Positions 17,371 through 26,075 of a DNA stretch of 64,000 nucleotides are shown piece after piece. Location: positions 1,798,001 to 1,862,000 of the forward strand of contig CAWJOU010000005.1 of assembly GCA_963844575.1 (NCBI GenBank), in the 5' to 3' direction. Every line of letters begins with the position of its first letter. The stretch's first letter is position 1. The position numbers were made by a program, and so were the translations under genes. The notes under the pieces are model-generated. The model was not told the origin of the DNA. It saw nothing but the letters and a program-made list of their open reading frames with translations, and did not search any database. The DNA comes from DASZUK01 sp963844575 (GTDB lineage: Bacteria; Actinomycetota; Acidimicrobiia; Acidimicrobiales; RAAP-2).

Positions 17371-17634
17371 ATGCAGCGGGTGCGCACCGAGTCGGGCTCC
17401 GTCTACGACGTCGACCACGGCGGGATGCGGATCCGTCGCGTCCACGGCCGGCACGGTCCGGCCGATACGCAGCCGCAGGACGGGATCTGGCGTCGGTTTC
17501 TCGGTCTCGAGGGGCCGGTGCCCGGACGGCCGATGGTCGTCTACTGGGCGACGGAGGCGGCGGCCGGGGCGCGGGAGACGAACCTCGGCTTCCGCACGAC
17601 GGCCGTCCTCGAGGTCACGGAGGTGACGGAGTGA
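17371..17634 (+). CDS. small hypothetical protein upstream of DUF2237 gene
   Basis: An 87-residue basic/polar protein without a family I recognise (start MQRVRTESGSVYDVD). Its TGA overlaps the GTG of the DUF2237 gene, which supports it as a real gene in the same transcript. An ATG at 17347 would add 8 residues; neither start has a strong ribosome site. Confidence 0.6.
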   Translation: MQRVRTESGSVYDVDHGGMRIRRVHGRHGPADTQPQDGIWRRFLGLEGPVPGRPMVVYWATEAAAGARETNLGFRTTAVLEVTEVTE

Positions 17635-17984
17635 AGAACGTGCTCGGCGGCGACCTGGAGCCGTGCAGCGCCGATCCGTTGACCGGCTTCTACCGGGACG
17701 GGTGCTGCAATACCGGGGCCGAGGACGTCGGCGTCCACACCGTCTGCGCGCTGATGACCGCCGAGTTCCTGGCGTTCTCCAAGTCCCGCGGCAACGACCT
17801 GAGCACGCCGCGACCGGGCTTCGCTGGATTGGCGCCGGGCGACCGGTGGTGCCTGTGCGCGCCGCGATGGCAGGAGGCGCTGGAGGCCGGCGCGGCGCCA
17901 GCGGTCGTCCTCGAGGCGACGCACGTCGGCACGTTGGAGTGGGCCAGCCTGGACGACCTGCGTCGCCACGCCGGGCCGGCGTAG
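17631..17984 (+). CDS. DUF2237 family protein
   Basis: The 117-residue protein is a textbook DUF2237 member. It has NVLGGDLEPCS, TGFYRDGCCNTG, EDVGVHTVCA.MT and PGDRWCLCA..WQEA, including all conserved Cys. The family is widespread; its biochemical role is unknown, and the Cys pattern suggests metal binding or redox. GTG start overlapping the previous stop. Confidence 0.95.
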   Translation: MKNVLGGDLEPCSADPLTGFYRDGCCNTGAEDVGVHTVCALMTAEFLAFSKSRGNDLSTPRPGFAGLAPGDRWCLCAPRWQEALEAGAAPAVVLEATHVGTLEWASLDDLRRHAGPA

Positions 17985-17992
17985 CCGGCGGG

Positions 17993-18586
17993 TCAGTCGG
18001 GGCCGAGCCCCGGCGTGCGCAAGACGGTCGCGGCTTCCTTGGCTCGTTGCCGGAAGGCGTTGGCCGGATCGCCGTCGTCGTCGAGGACGCCGGCGAGGTG
18101 CTCGAAGAACAGGCCGACGAGGACGGCGCGCAGCACGCGGGCGACGGCCGGCGCGCCGGGCCCGTTGCAGATGCCTGGCTCGGACTCGACGAGCCAGTGC
18201 TCGAGCGATTCCTGCGTGGCCGAGAACAGCTCGACGCCGACGGTCCGGGCGGTGTCGTCGCCCCGCATGACCTCGCCGAGCATCAGCCGGACGAAGTCCT
18301 CGACCTCGAGCATCGAGCTGAGGATGTCGTCGAGGAGGTCGGCGAGGCCGTCGGCCGCGTCGCGGGTCAGCGCGGCCGGGCCGGCGGCGGCCAGGTCGCC
18401 GATGAAGCCCCGTTCCTCCAGCACGGCGACCAGCAGCTCGCGCTTCGACGGGAAGTAGTGGTAGAGCGACGCGACGTTGAGGCCGGCCGCGCTGGCCAGG
18501 TCGCGCATGCTCGTGCCGTCGACGCCGCGCTGGGCCATGAGCGCGAGGGCGGTGTTCAGGATGTGTTGCCGTTGCGAGGTCGCCAC
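17993..18586 (-). CDS. TetR/AcrR family transcriptional regulator
   Basis: The 197-residue protein has an N-terminal TetR DNA-binding domain (MRDLASAAGLNVASLYHYFPSKREL read in parts: helix-turn-helix about residues 22-50) and a C-terminal ligand-binding helical domain. GTG 18586 starts right before the fold; the frame is open upstream to 18751 but that part has no TetR similarity. It is divergent from the P450 gene, and a perfect palindrome lies between them, so it very likely represses itself and/or the P450. Confidence 0.92.
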   Translation of the reverse strand: MATSQRQHILNTALALMAQRGVDGTSMRDLASAAGLNVASLYHYFPSKRELLVAVLEERGFIGDLAAAGPAALTRDAADGLADLLDDILSSMLEVEDFVRLMLGEVMRGDDTARTVGVELFSATQESLEHWLVESEPGICNGPGAPAVARVLRAVLVGLFFEHLAGVLDDDGDPANAFRQRAKEAATVLRTPGLGPD

Positions 18587-18687
18587 GACACCATCTTCCC
18601 GGTCCGATGGGCACTCCGTCGAGCCGGGACGTCCCGGCCGCCGGCCGCCGGCTCGACGGACCGAGAAATCTGCATGGCCTGTGGTCC

Positions 18688-18701
18688 CAAACGAACGTTT
18701 G
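18688..18701. promoter_or_regulatory. palindromic operator candidate for the TetR regulator
   Basis: CAAACG-AA-CGTTTG is a perfect 6-bp inverted repeat with a 2-bp centre in the divergent TetR/P450 intergenic region, ending at the base before the ATG at 18702. The size and symmetry fit TetR-family operators. Confidence 0.65.
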
Positions 18702-19979
18702 ATGTACCATCCGAATATGGCATGGGTGCGGACCGACGGCCGGGTCGTCACGGTGACCGGCCTGGACGAATGCGTCGAGGTTCTCCGGGACGGCGAGACG
18801 TTCTCGTCCGTCGTCTACGAGGGCGTCACCGGCGCGGTCATGGGCCGGACGATCCTGCAGATGGACGAGCCGGAGCATCGGCGGCAACGGACGTTGGTGG
18901 CGTCGACGTTCCGCTCGAACGCGCTGGACGAGCCCGCTGTCCGGTCAGTGGTCGAGGGACTGGTCGACGGCTTTGCGGCCCGTGGACGGGCGACATTGGT
19001 CGAGGAACTGACGTTCGACTTCCCGGTGCAGGTCATCGCCCACATCTTGGGACTGCCCGGCGCGGACTACCCGCAGTTCCGCCGGTGGGCGACCGACCTG
19101 ATCGGCGTCGTCGCCGACTGGGACGGCGCGGTCGCCGCGTCCGTGGCGCTGCGGGCGTACTTCGGCGAGATACTGGCTACCCGGCGCCGACGGCCGCAGA
19201 ACGACTTGATCAGCGAGCTGGCCCGGCAGGGCCTGGCGGACGAGGAGATCTTCTCGTTTCTCCTGCTCCTGCTGCCGGCGGGCGCCGAGACGACGTACCG
19301 GGCGTTGGGCTCGCTGCTCTACGCCCTGCTGACGCACCCGGACCAGCTGGCAGCGGTCCGGGCCGACCGTTCGCTCGTCCCGGCCGCATTCGACGAGGTG
19401 ATCCGGTGGGAGCCGCCGGTGACGATGATCCTCCGCCGGGCGACCGCGGCCACTCACGTCGGCGGCGTCGCGGTGGCGGAGGGCGCCGACGTCGTCCTCC
19501 TGCTGCGCGAGGCCAACCGGGACCGCCGGCGGTACGACGACCCGGACCGGTTCGACGTCTTCCGGCCGGACCGCCAGCACGTCGCCTTCGGCTTCGGCGT
19601 CCACGCCTGCCTGGGGATGCACCTGGCCCGCCTGGAGACCCGGGTGGCGACGAACACGGTGCTCGATCGACTGGGCGACGTCCGGCTGGACGGTCCAATC
19701 CGGATGGAAGGGACCGCCTTCCGGTCGCCCGATGTCCTTCCCGTTGCTTTTTCCGCCCAACAGAATTGCGGCGGGGGGGTATTGCGTTCTAAGGAATGGA
19801 AGAGTAGAAAATCAGTGGGAGCAAGCCGGTCGGGTGGCCGGCGGATCGTGCTGGTGGGGGAGGGGGAGTACGATCCGCCGGCTGCCGGCTCTCCCGGGGC
19901 GGGGCGAGCCGAACCGGCCCGGCCCGGCGTTCTCGACGAGCTGTCCGCGGCCGTCGATGCGCGGGCCGCCGCCTCCTGA
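18702..19979 (+). CDS. cytochrome P450
   Basis: The protein has all P450 landmarks: the I-helix AGAETT (193-198), ExxR (Glu232, Arg235) and the heme loop FGFGVHACLG with thiolate Cys303. The substrate is unknown; electron partners are not nearby. ATG 18702 (or 18717) begins just inside the conserved N-terminal strand, so about 40-60 residues seen in longer relatives are missing, and no ribosome site is visible; a leaderless start is possible. Homology ends near residue 350. The last 75 residues, after a run of seven G at 19772-19778, look non-native and may come from a frameshift: one more G would end the protein at a TAA just downstream. Confidence 0.85.
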   Translation: MYHPNMAWVRTDGRVVTVTGLDECVEVLRDGETFSSVVYEGVTGAVMGRTILQMDEPEHRRQRTLVASTFRSNALDEPAVRSVVEGLVDGFAARGRATLVEELTFDFPVQVIAHILGLPGADYPQFRRWATDLIGVVADWDGAVAASVALRAYFGEILATRRRRPQNDLISELARQGLADEEIFSFLLLLLPAGAETTYRALGSLLYALLTHPDQLAAVRADRSLVPAAFDEVIRWEPPVTMILRRATAATHVGGVAVAEGADVVLLLREANRDRRRYDDPDRFDVFRPDRQHVAFGFGVHACLGMHLARLETRVATNTVLDRLGDVRLDGPIRMEGTAFRSPDVLPVAFSAQQNCGGGVLRSKEWKSRKSVGASRSGGRRIVLVGEGEYDPPAAGSPGAGRAEPARPGVLDELSAAVDARAAAS

Positions 19980-20063
19980 CCGCCCAGCCTCCCTATTGCC
20001 CAGCCTCCCCGTTGGCCGGCCTTCCGATCGTGCCGACCGTGGGGAACGTCGGGGTGGCCGGGC

Positions 20064-20555
20064 TCAGGCCGCCGGTCGGGGGCGGCCGGGAGCGACCGTC
20101 CGGGAGAGGATGCCGAGGGTGGCTCGCAAGGCGCCTTCGGGGACGACCGGGAAGATGCCGGCGTCCTTCCACTCCTGTTCGGCCGACGACCAGTCGTAGT
20201 ACGAGGTGACGAGCGTGCCGCCGTCGATCGGCTCGAGCCGATAGCCGTAGACGTGGCCGAGGTTGAGCTGTCCCTCGACGGTCCAGGCGATCTCTCGGTC
20301 CGGCGCCAGGGTGACGATCCTCACGGTCACGTCGTACAGGCCGAGCGGATAGTCGTTCAGCGCCTCGCGGTCCATGGCCACGGCGAACGTGTCCCCGACC
20401 GCGCCGACGTGGTGACCGCTCGCGGCCATCAGCATCCCCGAGCTGTCGATGGCGACGTGGCCCTGCGGATCGCAGAGGACGGCGAAGATCTCCGCCGGCT
20501 CGGCGGCGATCGCCCGCTCGACCTCGATCCGCTCACCCGTCGACGGCGCGCTCAT
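20064..20555 (-). CDS. SRPBCC family protein (polyketide cyclase/START-like)
   Basis: The 163-residue protein has the SRPBCC start pattern (IEVERAIAAEPAEIFAVLCDP) and the central VTVRIVTLAPDREIAW strand pair, as in polyketide-cyclase-type ligand-binding proteins. It is convergent with the P450. Ligand unknown. Confidence 0.88.
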   Translation of the reverse strand: MSAPSTGERIEVERAIAAEPAEIFAVLCDPQGHVAIDSSGMLMAASGHHVGAVGDTFAVAMDREALNDYPLGLYDVTVRIVTLAPDREIAWTVEGQLNLGHVYGYRLEPIDGGTLVTSYYDWSSAEQEWKDAGIFPVVPEGALRATLGILSRTVAPGRPRPAA

Positions 20556-20610
20556 GGGGACGATTGTCCCACGGGGGTCGACCGGACGGGCGAGCGAAGC
20601 CGCTGATCGC

Positions 20611-20760
20611 TCAGGCCCGGCTCCGGCGACCGACGCCGGTCACCAACCCGATGAGCCACAGCACCAAGAGCACCGCGGCGACGATCCACAGAACGTGCAC
20701 CGCGAAGCCGACGCCGGCGACTACGAGGATGAGGAGAAGGAGAAGGATGAAGACGAGCAT
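20611..20760 (-). CDS. small lmo0937/DUF5670-type hydrophobic membrane protein
   Basis: A 49-residue protein of two membrane helices (MLVFILLLLLILVVAG and HVLWIVAAVLLVLWLIG) with a short basic tail (GRRSRA). This size and pattern match the lmo0937 family common in actinobacteria, often stress induced and of unknown function. It was found by reading the minus strand; the longer frame upstream has no support. Confidence 0.75.
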   Translation of the reverse strand: MLVFILLLLLILVVAGVGFAVHVLWIVAAVLLVLWLIGLVTGVGRRSRA

Positions 20761-20892
20761 GCGCCCGCTGTACCCAAGGGCCGAAGGCGCACCAACCTTC
20801 AGCGCCGGCGTATGAACCCAACCGTCACAGGTTCGCGTTAGGCGCGCCGGGCGTCGGGTATCTGGCAGACATCGGCGACGAAGGGAGGGACG

Positions 20893-21219
20893 ATGCCTCA
20901 GCGGGCATGGAGTGCCAAACGGGAGCGGCAGTACGGCCACGTGAAGCAAGGCCTGCTCGAGCGCGGCGAGTCCGAGGACACCGCCGAAGAGATCGCGGCC
21001 CGGACGGTCAACAAGGAGCGGGCCCGGTCGGGCGAGGCCGAGCATTCGTCTCGGACGTCGACCGACGACCTCTCGTCGGGACGGCGAGGGGGCCTGCGTT
21101 CGCACCGGGGCGCCGGCGGGCGGACCCGTGACCAGCTCTACGAAGAGGCCCGACGGCGGGGGATCAGTGGTCGCTCGAAGATGACGAAGGCCCAACTGGA
21201 ACGAGCCGTCGGACGATAG
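20893..21219 (+). CDS. actinobacterial 'plasmid stabilization'-type small basic protein
   Basis: The 108-residue, highly charged protein has the conserved blocks KRERQYGHVK, EIAARTVNKERARSGE, LSSGRRGGLRSHRG and a C-terminal SAP/Rho-N-like segment (LYEEARRRGISGRSKMTKAQL). Annotated homologues are called plasmid stabilization protein, but they are chromosomal and the function is unproven. ATG 20893 is preceded by GGGAGGG. Confidence 0.85.
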   Translation: MPQRAWSAKRERQYGHVKQGLLERGESEDTAEEIAARTVNKERARSGEAEHSSRTSTDDLSSGRRGGLRSHRGAGGRTRDQLYEEARRRGISGRSKMTKAQLERAVGR

Positions 21220-21340
21220 GCCCGAGGGCCGCGCCGCCGCGGTATTCGCCGTGCCCACCCCGGTTTCGGCCGTTGCGGGCCCGGGTACCCCTCGGAGAGA
21301 CGGGCATCGTGCCAGCCGTCGAGGAGTAGGGAGTATCGCC

Positions 21341-21883
21341 ATGGAGCTCGTAACGGCATTGCTGGAGGACCACGAAGAGATCCGGGACCTTTTCGACAAG
21401 GTAGCCGCCGGGACCGGCCCACGCCGGGAGGAGCAGTTCGACCAGCTGCGGGAACAGCTGGTTCGTCACGAGGTCGCCGAGGAGGCGATCGTCCGGCCGC
21501 TCACGAAGCGCTACGCGGCCGACGGCGAGCGCGTCGCCCACGCGCGCGTCAACGAGGAGAGCAACGCCGAGGCCATCTTGAAAGAGATGGAGGGGATCGA
21601 GATGGGCAGCGCCCGCTGGGATCGCCTGTTCGAGCGGCTCCACACCGCGGTGCTGCGGCACGCGGGCAAGGAGGAGTCGGTCGAGTTCCCGAGGCTCCAG
21701 GCGAACGTCGACCCCGCCGAGCTGACGAAGCGGGGGACGATGTTCGCGACGGCCAAGCGACTGGCGCCCACCCATCCGCACCCGATGACGCCCAACTCAC
21801 CGGCCGCGACGATGGTGCTGGGGCCCGTCACCGCCGTGATCGACCGAGCCCGCGACGCGGTGGCCAAGGCCCTGTCGACCTGA
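21341..21883 (+). CDS. hemerythrin HHE cation-binding domain protein
   Basis: The 180-residue protein fits the HHE hemerythrin four-helix bundle. Likely iron ligands are His11 (LLEDHEEI), His43 and Glu47 (VRHEVAEE), and His107 with Glu111 (RHAGKEES), with a further His pair in APTHPHP. Probably a di-iron oxygen or stress sensor. ATG 21341 follows GGAG..GGGAG. The next gene encodes a diverged relative. Confidence 0.9.
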   Translation: MELVTALLEDHEEIRDLFDKVAAGTGPRREEQFDQLREQLVRHEVAEEAIVRPLTKRYAADGERVAHARVNEESNAEAILKEMEGIEMGSARWDRLFERLHTAVLRHAGKEESVEFPRLQANVDPAELTKRGTMFATAKRLAPTHPHPMTPNSPAATMVLGPVTAVIDRARDAVAKALST

Positions 21884-21978
21884 GCATCGACACCGGAGGG
21901 ATGGCCCCCGGCACCGACTAGCGGGTGGGTCGACGGGGCACAGCTCTTCTAAAGGGACCGATCGGAACGGAGGTACCA

Positions 21979-22599
21979 ATGGACCACCGCACGTCGCCGA
22001 ACGTATCGTCCGCGGGGACCGCTCTCGACCTGCTCGAGCACGAGAACGAGGACGTCCAGGCGCTGATGGAGAGCCTCGCCGGGACCCGGGGACCGACAGT
22101 CGAGCAACGGGCCGAGCACGGCGATCTGGCGAAGGAGCTGATCCGGCAGGTCACCGTCCGTGAGGCCGCGCTGGTCGACGTCACCGAGGGCCTGGCCGCC
22201 TTCCCCGAGCTCACCGCGGTGACCGACCGGCTCCGGAACGACATGGAGCCTCGTCGCCGGGCCATCGACCGGGTCGAGCACATGTCGCGGGGCGTCCAGG
22301 GGATCTCGCTCAATACCGGGCAGGACTTCGAGGCCGAGCTGCAGGTGCTGACCGATCTGCTCGGTCCGGAGATCGACTGGCAGACGGCCGAAGCCGTCCC
22401 GGCGATCCGGCGGAACCTCGACGACGAGACGCTCGGCGAGGTGTTGCGGACAGCGTCGCGGGTGGCCAAGCACGCGCCGACGAACCTGAGCCCGAAGGGG
22501 CCGCGGTGGTACGAGCGGGCCCCGGTCATCTCGCGGCTCATCACCATCTACGACCGTCTGCGCGACTTCCCGAAGGCCCAGAACTCCGGCCGGCTGTGA
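21979..22599 (+). CDS. hemerythrin-like paralogue that has lost the metal ligands
   Basis: This 206-residue protein aligns along its length with the HHE protein just upstream: HENEDVQAL matches DHEEIRDL, KELIRQVTVREAAL matches EQLVRHEVAEEAI, and APTNLSP matches APTHPHP. Most ligand positions are not His/Glu here (Gln for the second His, no RHAGKE equivalent), so it probably does not bind iron. It has its own GGAGGT upstream of ATG 21979. It may act as a structural partner or regulator of its neighbour. Confidence 0.7.
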   Translation: MDHRTSPNVSSAGTALDLLEHENEDVQALMESLAGTRGPTVEQRAEHGDLAKELIRQVTVREAALVDVTEGLAAFPELTAVTDRLRNDMEPRRRAIDRVEHMSRGVQGISLNTGQDFEAELQVLTDLLGPEIDWQTAEAVPAIRRNLDDETLGEVLRTASRVAKHAPTNLSPKGPRWYERAPVISRLITIYDRLRDFPKAQNSGRL

Positions 22600-22679
22600 G
22601 GCGGGTGTGAACAACGCCGAGGAACTGCTGGTGGCCCGGACCTGACAGCCGAGCGCCTTCTGTCCGCGGCGTCGGTGAC

Positions 22680-24005
22680 TCAGCCGAGCCGCCGCAACGG
22701 TGGCGGTGCCCATGTGCCGTTCAGGACCGATCGGTCCGGGGCATAGAGCCGCATGGTGATGCCGAGCGGACCGTCCGGCGTCGGCAGCCAGTTGGCGACC
22801 CGGTCGCCCCCCGGGTTGGCCCGCTGGACGTAGAGATCGAGTGATCCGTCGGCGTTGTACCGCAACGGATCGCGGTCGCCGAGGGCGAAGCGATCGAACT
22901 CGTTGGCGACCTGGAACCCCTGATGGTCGTAGATCGTGACCGACCAGAACGCGCCGACCGGTGGCAGGCCGTCCTTCTCGAAGGACAGCACGTAGTCGTG
23001 CGAGCCGTCGACGGGGACACCGTCCGCGTCGGCGACGAGCAACGGATAGAGCGCGTCCTCCGGCGGGTTCGCGCCGAGGCCGACCATGGCGACGATGGCC
23101 CGCTTCACGTAGAAGTCGCCGTAGACGCCGATCGTGTCCGTGTTCATCTGCCAGCCGTTGACCGCCTTGGCCAGCCTCGGCAGCTGCACCTGCAACGCCG
23201 AGCGCGCCGCGCCGGGCGCCTGGTCGACGGCTGCCCTCGCCTCCGCCGAAAGCTCGCCGGCGACGAACCGACCGGGAACGACGCCGAGCCGCTGCAGCCG
23301 GGCGAGGGTCGACCAGTCGGTCGGATGGGGTCGATGGCGGCTCATCAGGTCGGCCCCGAGAGCGAAGAACGCCTCGCCGGAGAGGGCGTCGACCTGTTCC
23401 AGCGGCGGCGTTTCCATGTCGATGGTCGGGTCGACGTCAACCGGTTCGGGAACGATCGGTTCCGGCCAGGTCGACAACCGAGAGAGCCCGTAGCCGTCCT
23501 GGACGGTTCGCACGGCCGGGTAGTCAGCTGGACCGTTGGTCTGGGTGCGCCCGATCAGCCAGACGTACGGGGTCGGTGACTCGATGCGATCGACGCCTGG
23601 CGGCAGGTCGCCCTGCCATCCTCGAGGGACGACCGCCCAACTGGCCGCCCGGTTGCCGCTCGTCCTCGTCCCGGGCACCGCGAACACGTCCGTCCACATG
23701 TCGAGCATCGGCAGCAGGTAGTAACGATCGCCGGTGTCCGGGGCCGACACGATCACCGGCCCGTCGCGGAGATCGAGCCACGCCGACGAGTAGAGCGTGT
23801 CGAAGTTCGGTCGTACGACCACCTTGAAGTCGGCCGTCGGGAACTCCCGGAGATGGGCGAACTGGTTCATCGGACCCCGACCGGGCCGCGTCCCGGCCGC
23901 GACGTTGGTCGTCTGTCGCCGCGTCAGTTCCATCGTCACGAGTGGATAGAGGTACGCGTACCCCTCGACGGCGATCTCGGTCAGCTCGGTGGTCCTGTCG
24001 GGCAT
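22680..24005 (-). CDS. DUF1254/DUF1214 domain-containing protein
   Basis: The 441-residue protein has an N-terminal DUF1254 (AYLYPLVTMELTR.., VVRPNFDTLYSSAWLDL, YYLLPMLDMWTDVF) and a C-terminal DUF1214 (DYVLSFEKDGLPPVGAFWSVTIYD, LYVQ). The family is widespread in bacteria and its function is unknown. No signal peptide is visible, unlike many relatives. It converges on the hemerythrin-like gene. Confidence 0.93.
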   Translation of the reverse strand: MPDRTTELTEIAVEGYAYLYPLVTMELTRRQTTNVAAGTRPGRGPMNQFAHLREFPTADFKVVVRPNFDTLYSSAWLDLRDGPVIVSAPDTGDRYYLLPMLDMWTDVFAVPGTRTSGNRAASWAVVPRGWQGDLPPGVDRIESPTPYVWLIGRTQTNGPADYPAVRTVQDGYGLSRLSTWPEPIVPEPVDVDPTIDMETPPLEQVDALSGEAFFALGADLMSRHRPHPTDWSTLARLQRLGVVPGRFVAGELSAEARAAVDQAPGAARSALQVQLPRLAKAVNGWQMNTDTIGVYGDFYVKRAIVAMVGLGANPPEDALYPLLVADADGVPVDGSHDYVLSFEKDGLPPVGAFWSVTIYDHQGFQVANEFDRFALGDRDPLRYNADGSLDLYVQRANPGGDRVANWLPTPDGPLGITMRLYAPDRSVLNGTWAPPPLRRLG

Positions 24006-24115
24006 GGGCGCGCCGTTCCTCCGGTTAGAGAGCGGTCGGCTCAGCCTATCGCCGGGCCCGGCGCCGCCCTCCGGCCGCCCGCACCCCGTTCGTCCGTCGA
24101 GGGCGGCCCGTCACC

Positions 24116-25198
24116 TCACCGATAGTGATGGCGGCGGAATGTCGTCGTCGTGGTCGTCGTCTTCGGCGCCGTCGTGGTGGTCGTCTTCGGCGCAGTCGTC
24201 GTGGTGGTCGTCTTCGGCGCCGTCGTGGTGGTCGTCTTCGGCGCAGTCGTCGTGGTGGTCGTCTTCGGCGCAGTCGTCGTCGTGGTCGTGGTCTTCGGCG
24301 CCGTCGTCGTGGTCGGCGGCGGCGCAGTCGTCGTCGTGGTGGTGGCCGGCGGCGCCGTGGTCGTCGTGGTGGTGGTGGTCACCGGCGGCGCAGTCGTGGT
24401 CGTGGTGGTCGGTGCCGAACCAGATGTCGCGGGAGTCGCCTCGACGATGACGGCGACGGCGTCGTACCACCCGTTTGCTGTCGCCTGCCGGAAGTCGGGG
24501 GCGTAGACGGTCGACGCGGCGAGAGAGGGCCCAGAGATCAGCACGTTCCAGTGTGTCGGATCGGTTGTCACGAAGTAGTTGAAGCCGGGCGTGTTGCCGG
24601 CCTCACCTTTGCTGGACCCGTACGCCCATCCCCAGTACAAGCCGCCGGCGGGACCGGACGTCAACGACGGGTAGGGGCATGTGACGCCTGGACAGACGGG
24701 CGCGTTCTGACCGCCGCCGGACACGACGGACCATGAGTCCGAGGCGTTCGGCGCGGCCCACTCGGCCGCCCAGACGAAATGGTCGAACGTTGTGCCGGAC
24801 CAGTGCGCCTGGATGGTGGTCGGACCGACACTTTCGACGATGCCGTACCAGATCTCCAGGGCATCGCCGCTCGGGTGGTTTGTGTAGCCGGCGGACTTGG
24901 CGGAGTGCCAGGCGATGCGCGCGCCGCTGTCGGTGATCGACGTGACGTGTGAGAGCCCGGCCGACGGCGCCGTATGGGCCATGACGAGCATGATGTCGCC
25001 CTGGGCGACGGTCGTCACGGGCAGCGTTGTCCCTGTGTTGTCGAGGGCCGGGTACCCAGGTTGCTCGGTATAGGTGCCCGCCGCTGTGCCGGTCGCGCCG
25101 ACCTTGGTCTGGTCGGCGTCGACGACCAGGAACGCCAGCGCGCCGACGACACCCAACAAACCAGCGGCGAGAGCGATCCGTACGGATCGGGTGGCCAT
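24116..25198 (-). CDS. exported protein with Thr-rich repeat tail
   Basis: The 360-residue protein starts at ATG 25198 behind a perfect GGAGGT. A signal anchor (residues 6-27) is followed by a beta-rich domain of about 230 residues (IMLVMAHTAPSAGLSHVTSITDSG.., DALEIWYGIVESVGPTTIQAHW, WAAEWAAPNASDSW) that resembles extracellular domains found with Thr-rich tails. The last 95 residues are repeats of TTTTTTAPK and TTTTTAPP. A surface or secreted role is likely; no enzymatic residues are recognisable. Confidence 0.8.
   Translation of the reverse strand: MATRSVRIALAAGLLGVVGALAFLVVDADQTKVGATGTAAGTYTEQPGYPALDNTGTTLPVTTVAQGDIMLVMAHTAPSAGLSHVTSITDSGARIAWHSAKSAGYTNHPSGDALEIWYGIVESVGPTTIQAHWSGTTFDHFVWAAEWAAPNASDSWSVVSGGGQNAPVCPGVTCPYPSLTSGPAGGLYWGWAYGSSKGEAGNTPGFNYFVTTDPTHWNVLISGPSLAASTVYAPDFRQATANGWYDAVAVIVEATPATSGSAPTTTTTTAPPVTTTTTTTTAPPATTTTTTAPPPTTTTAPKTTTTTTTAPKTTTTTTAPKTTTTTAPKTTTTTTAPKTTTTTAPKTTTTTTTFRRHHYR
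24140..24400 (-). repeat. Thr-rich coding repeat (TTTTTAPK)
   Basis: About ten degenerate copies of a 24-27 bp unit built from ACGAC and GCGCCGAAG codons encode the tail of the exported protein. The opposite strand appears as long GTCGTCGTGG tracts. Confidence 0.85.
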
Positions 25199-25376
25199 GT
25201 TCGCACCTCCAACAACGTTCGGTGCCGGGGTGCCGCGGCCACACTCCGACGTGTTTGGTGCAGCTATGCCCAAACCACGAGAGGTGAACCGGGGGTTGGG
25301 CCGGTATGCGGGCTCGTGGTCAGTGAAAAGACAATTTACGATGGTCGACGACGCCGGTCGTGGATGCCTGGGGTGT

Positions 25377-25946
25377 CTAGAACCACCCGAGCGCCACGGC
25401 GGCGATCTTCTTGATCTCTTCCGACGTGGCTGGACGGGACTGCCCCGAGACCCAGGCCGTCTCGTCCCGATGACAGACGGTCAGCTCGGGCACGTCCTTG
25501 GACGCTCGCCGGATGACCGTCACCGTGCCCGGGAGCTGTCGACTGTCGTGTAGCTCGTGGGCACGCTGGGAGTAGGAACTGCCGTCGGTATAGGTCGTGG
25601 CCGTCGCCGACAGCCGGACCGTGTCGGTTCGGCGGGTACTTTCGTCCGGCGGCGAGTACCGCACCCGGTGGTACTCGACCCCCGAGGGGTCCTCCTCGTA
25701 GCGAGTGTTGGTCATCTGGCCGGCGATGATCGTCGAAGTGAAGTCGAAGGGGTGGTCGTGCACCGGTGGCTCCCGGGCGTAGTAGCTCGGGTCCCAGACG
25801 TGGAGGCGGTACTCCTGACGGTCGTCGAGACGCAGGCCGAGGAGCCCGAAGTCCTGCATCTTCCAGGCGTAGTCCTCGGCGTGCTCGAGGATCGTGCGCA
25901 CCAGGGCTTTGTCCAGTGGGTTCTCCACGTTCAGCGCGTTTTCCAC
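25377..25946 (-). CDS. cupin-like hypothetical protein
   Basis: The 189-residue protein has a pattern suggestive of a cupin: a His-rich strand HDHPFDFTSTIIAGQM and a later HELHDSRQLPGTVTVI. It could bind a metal through these His residues, similar to cysteine-dioxygenase-like folds, but I cannot name a family. I chose GTG 25946 because GGAGG lies 4 nt upstream; an in-frame TTG at 26021 would add 25 residues. Confidence 0.65.
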   Translation of the reverse strand: MENALNVENPLDKALVRTILEHAEDYAWKMQDFGLLGLRLDDRQEYRLHVWDPSYYAREPPVHDHPFDFTSTIIAGQMTNTRYEEDPSGVEYHRVRYSPPDESTRRTDTVRLSATATTYTDGSSYSQRAHELHDSRQLPGTVTVIRRASKDVPELTVCHRDETAWVSGQSRPATSEEIKKIAAVALGWF

Positions 25947-26075
25947 GGCATCCTCCGGGCGAACCGATCGAGCGACGGCAGGCGGTCGACAAATGACAGC
26001 ATTGTCATTCGCGCTCGTCAAGCGGCGGCCGTCGCGGCGCTGATCGCCGACGGCCGATCGCTGACCGGCTGGTCC

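Noticed and set aside
24150..24506. Plus-strand Val-rich frame (VVVVFGAVVVV) resembling a membrane protein
   Set aside because: It is the complement of the Thr-rich repeat coding the tail of the minus-strand exported protein, which has a signal peptide and a perfect ribosome site.
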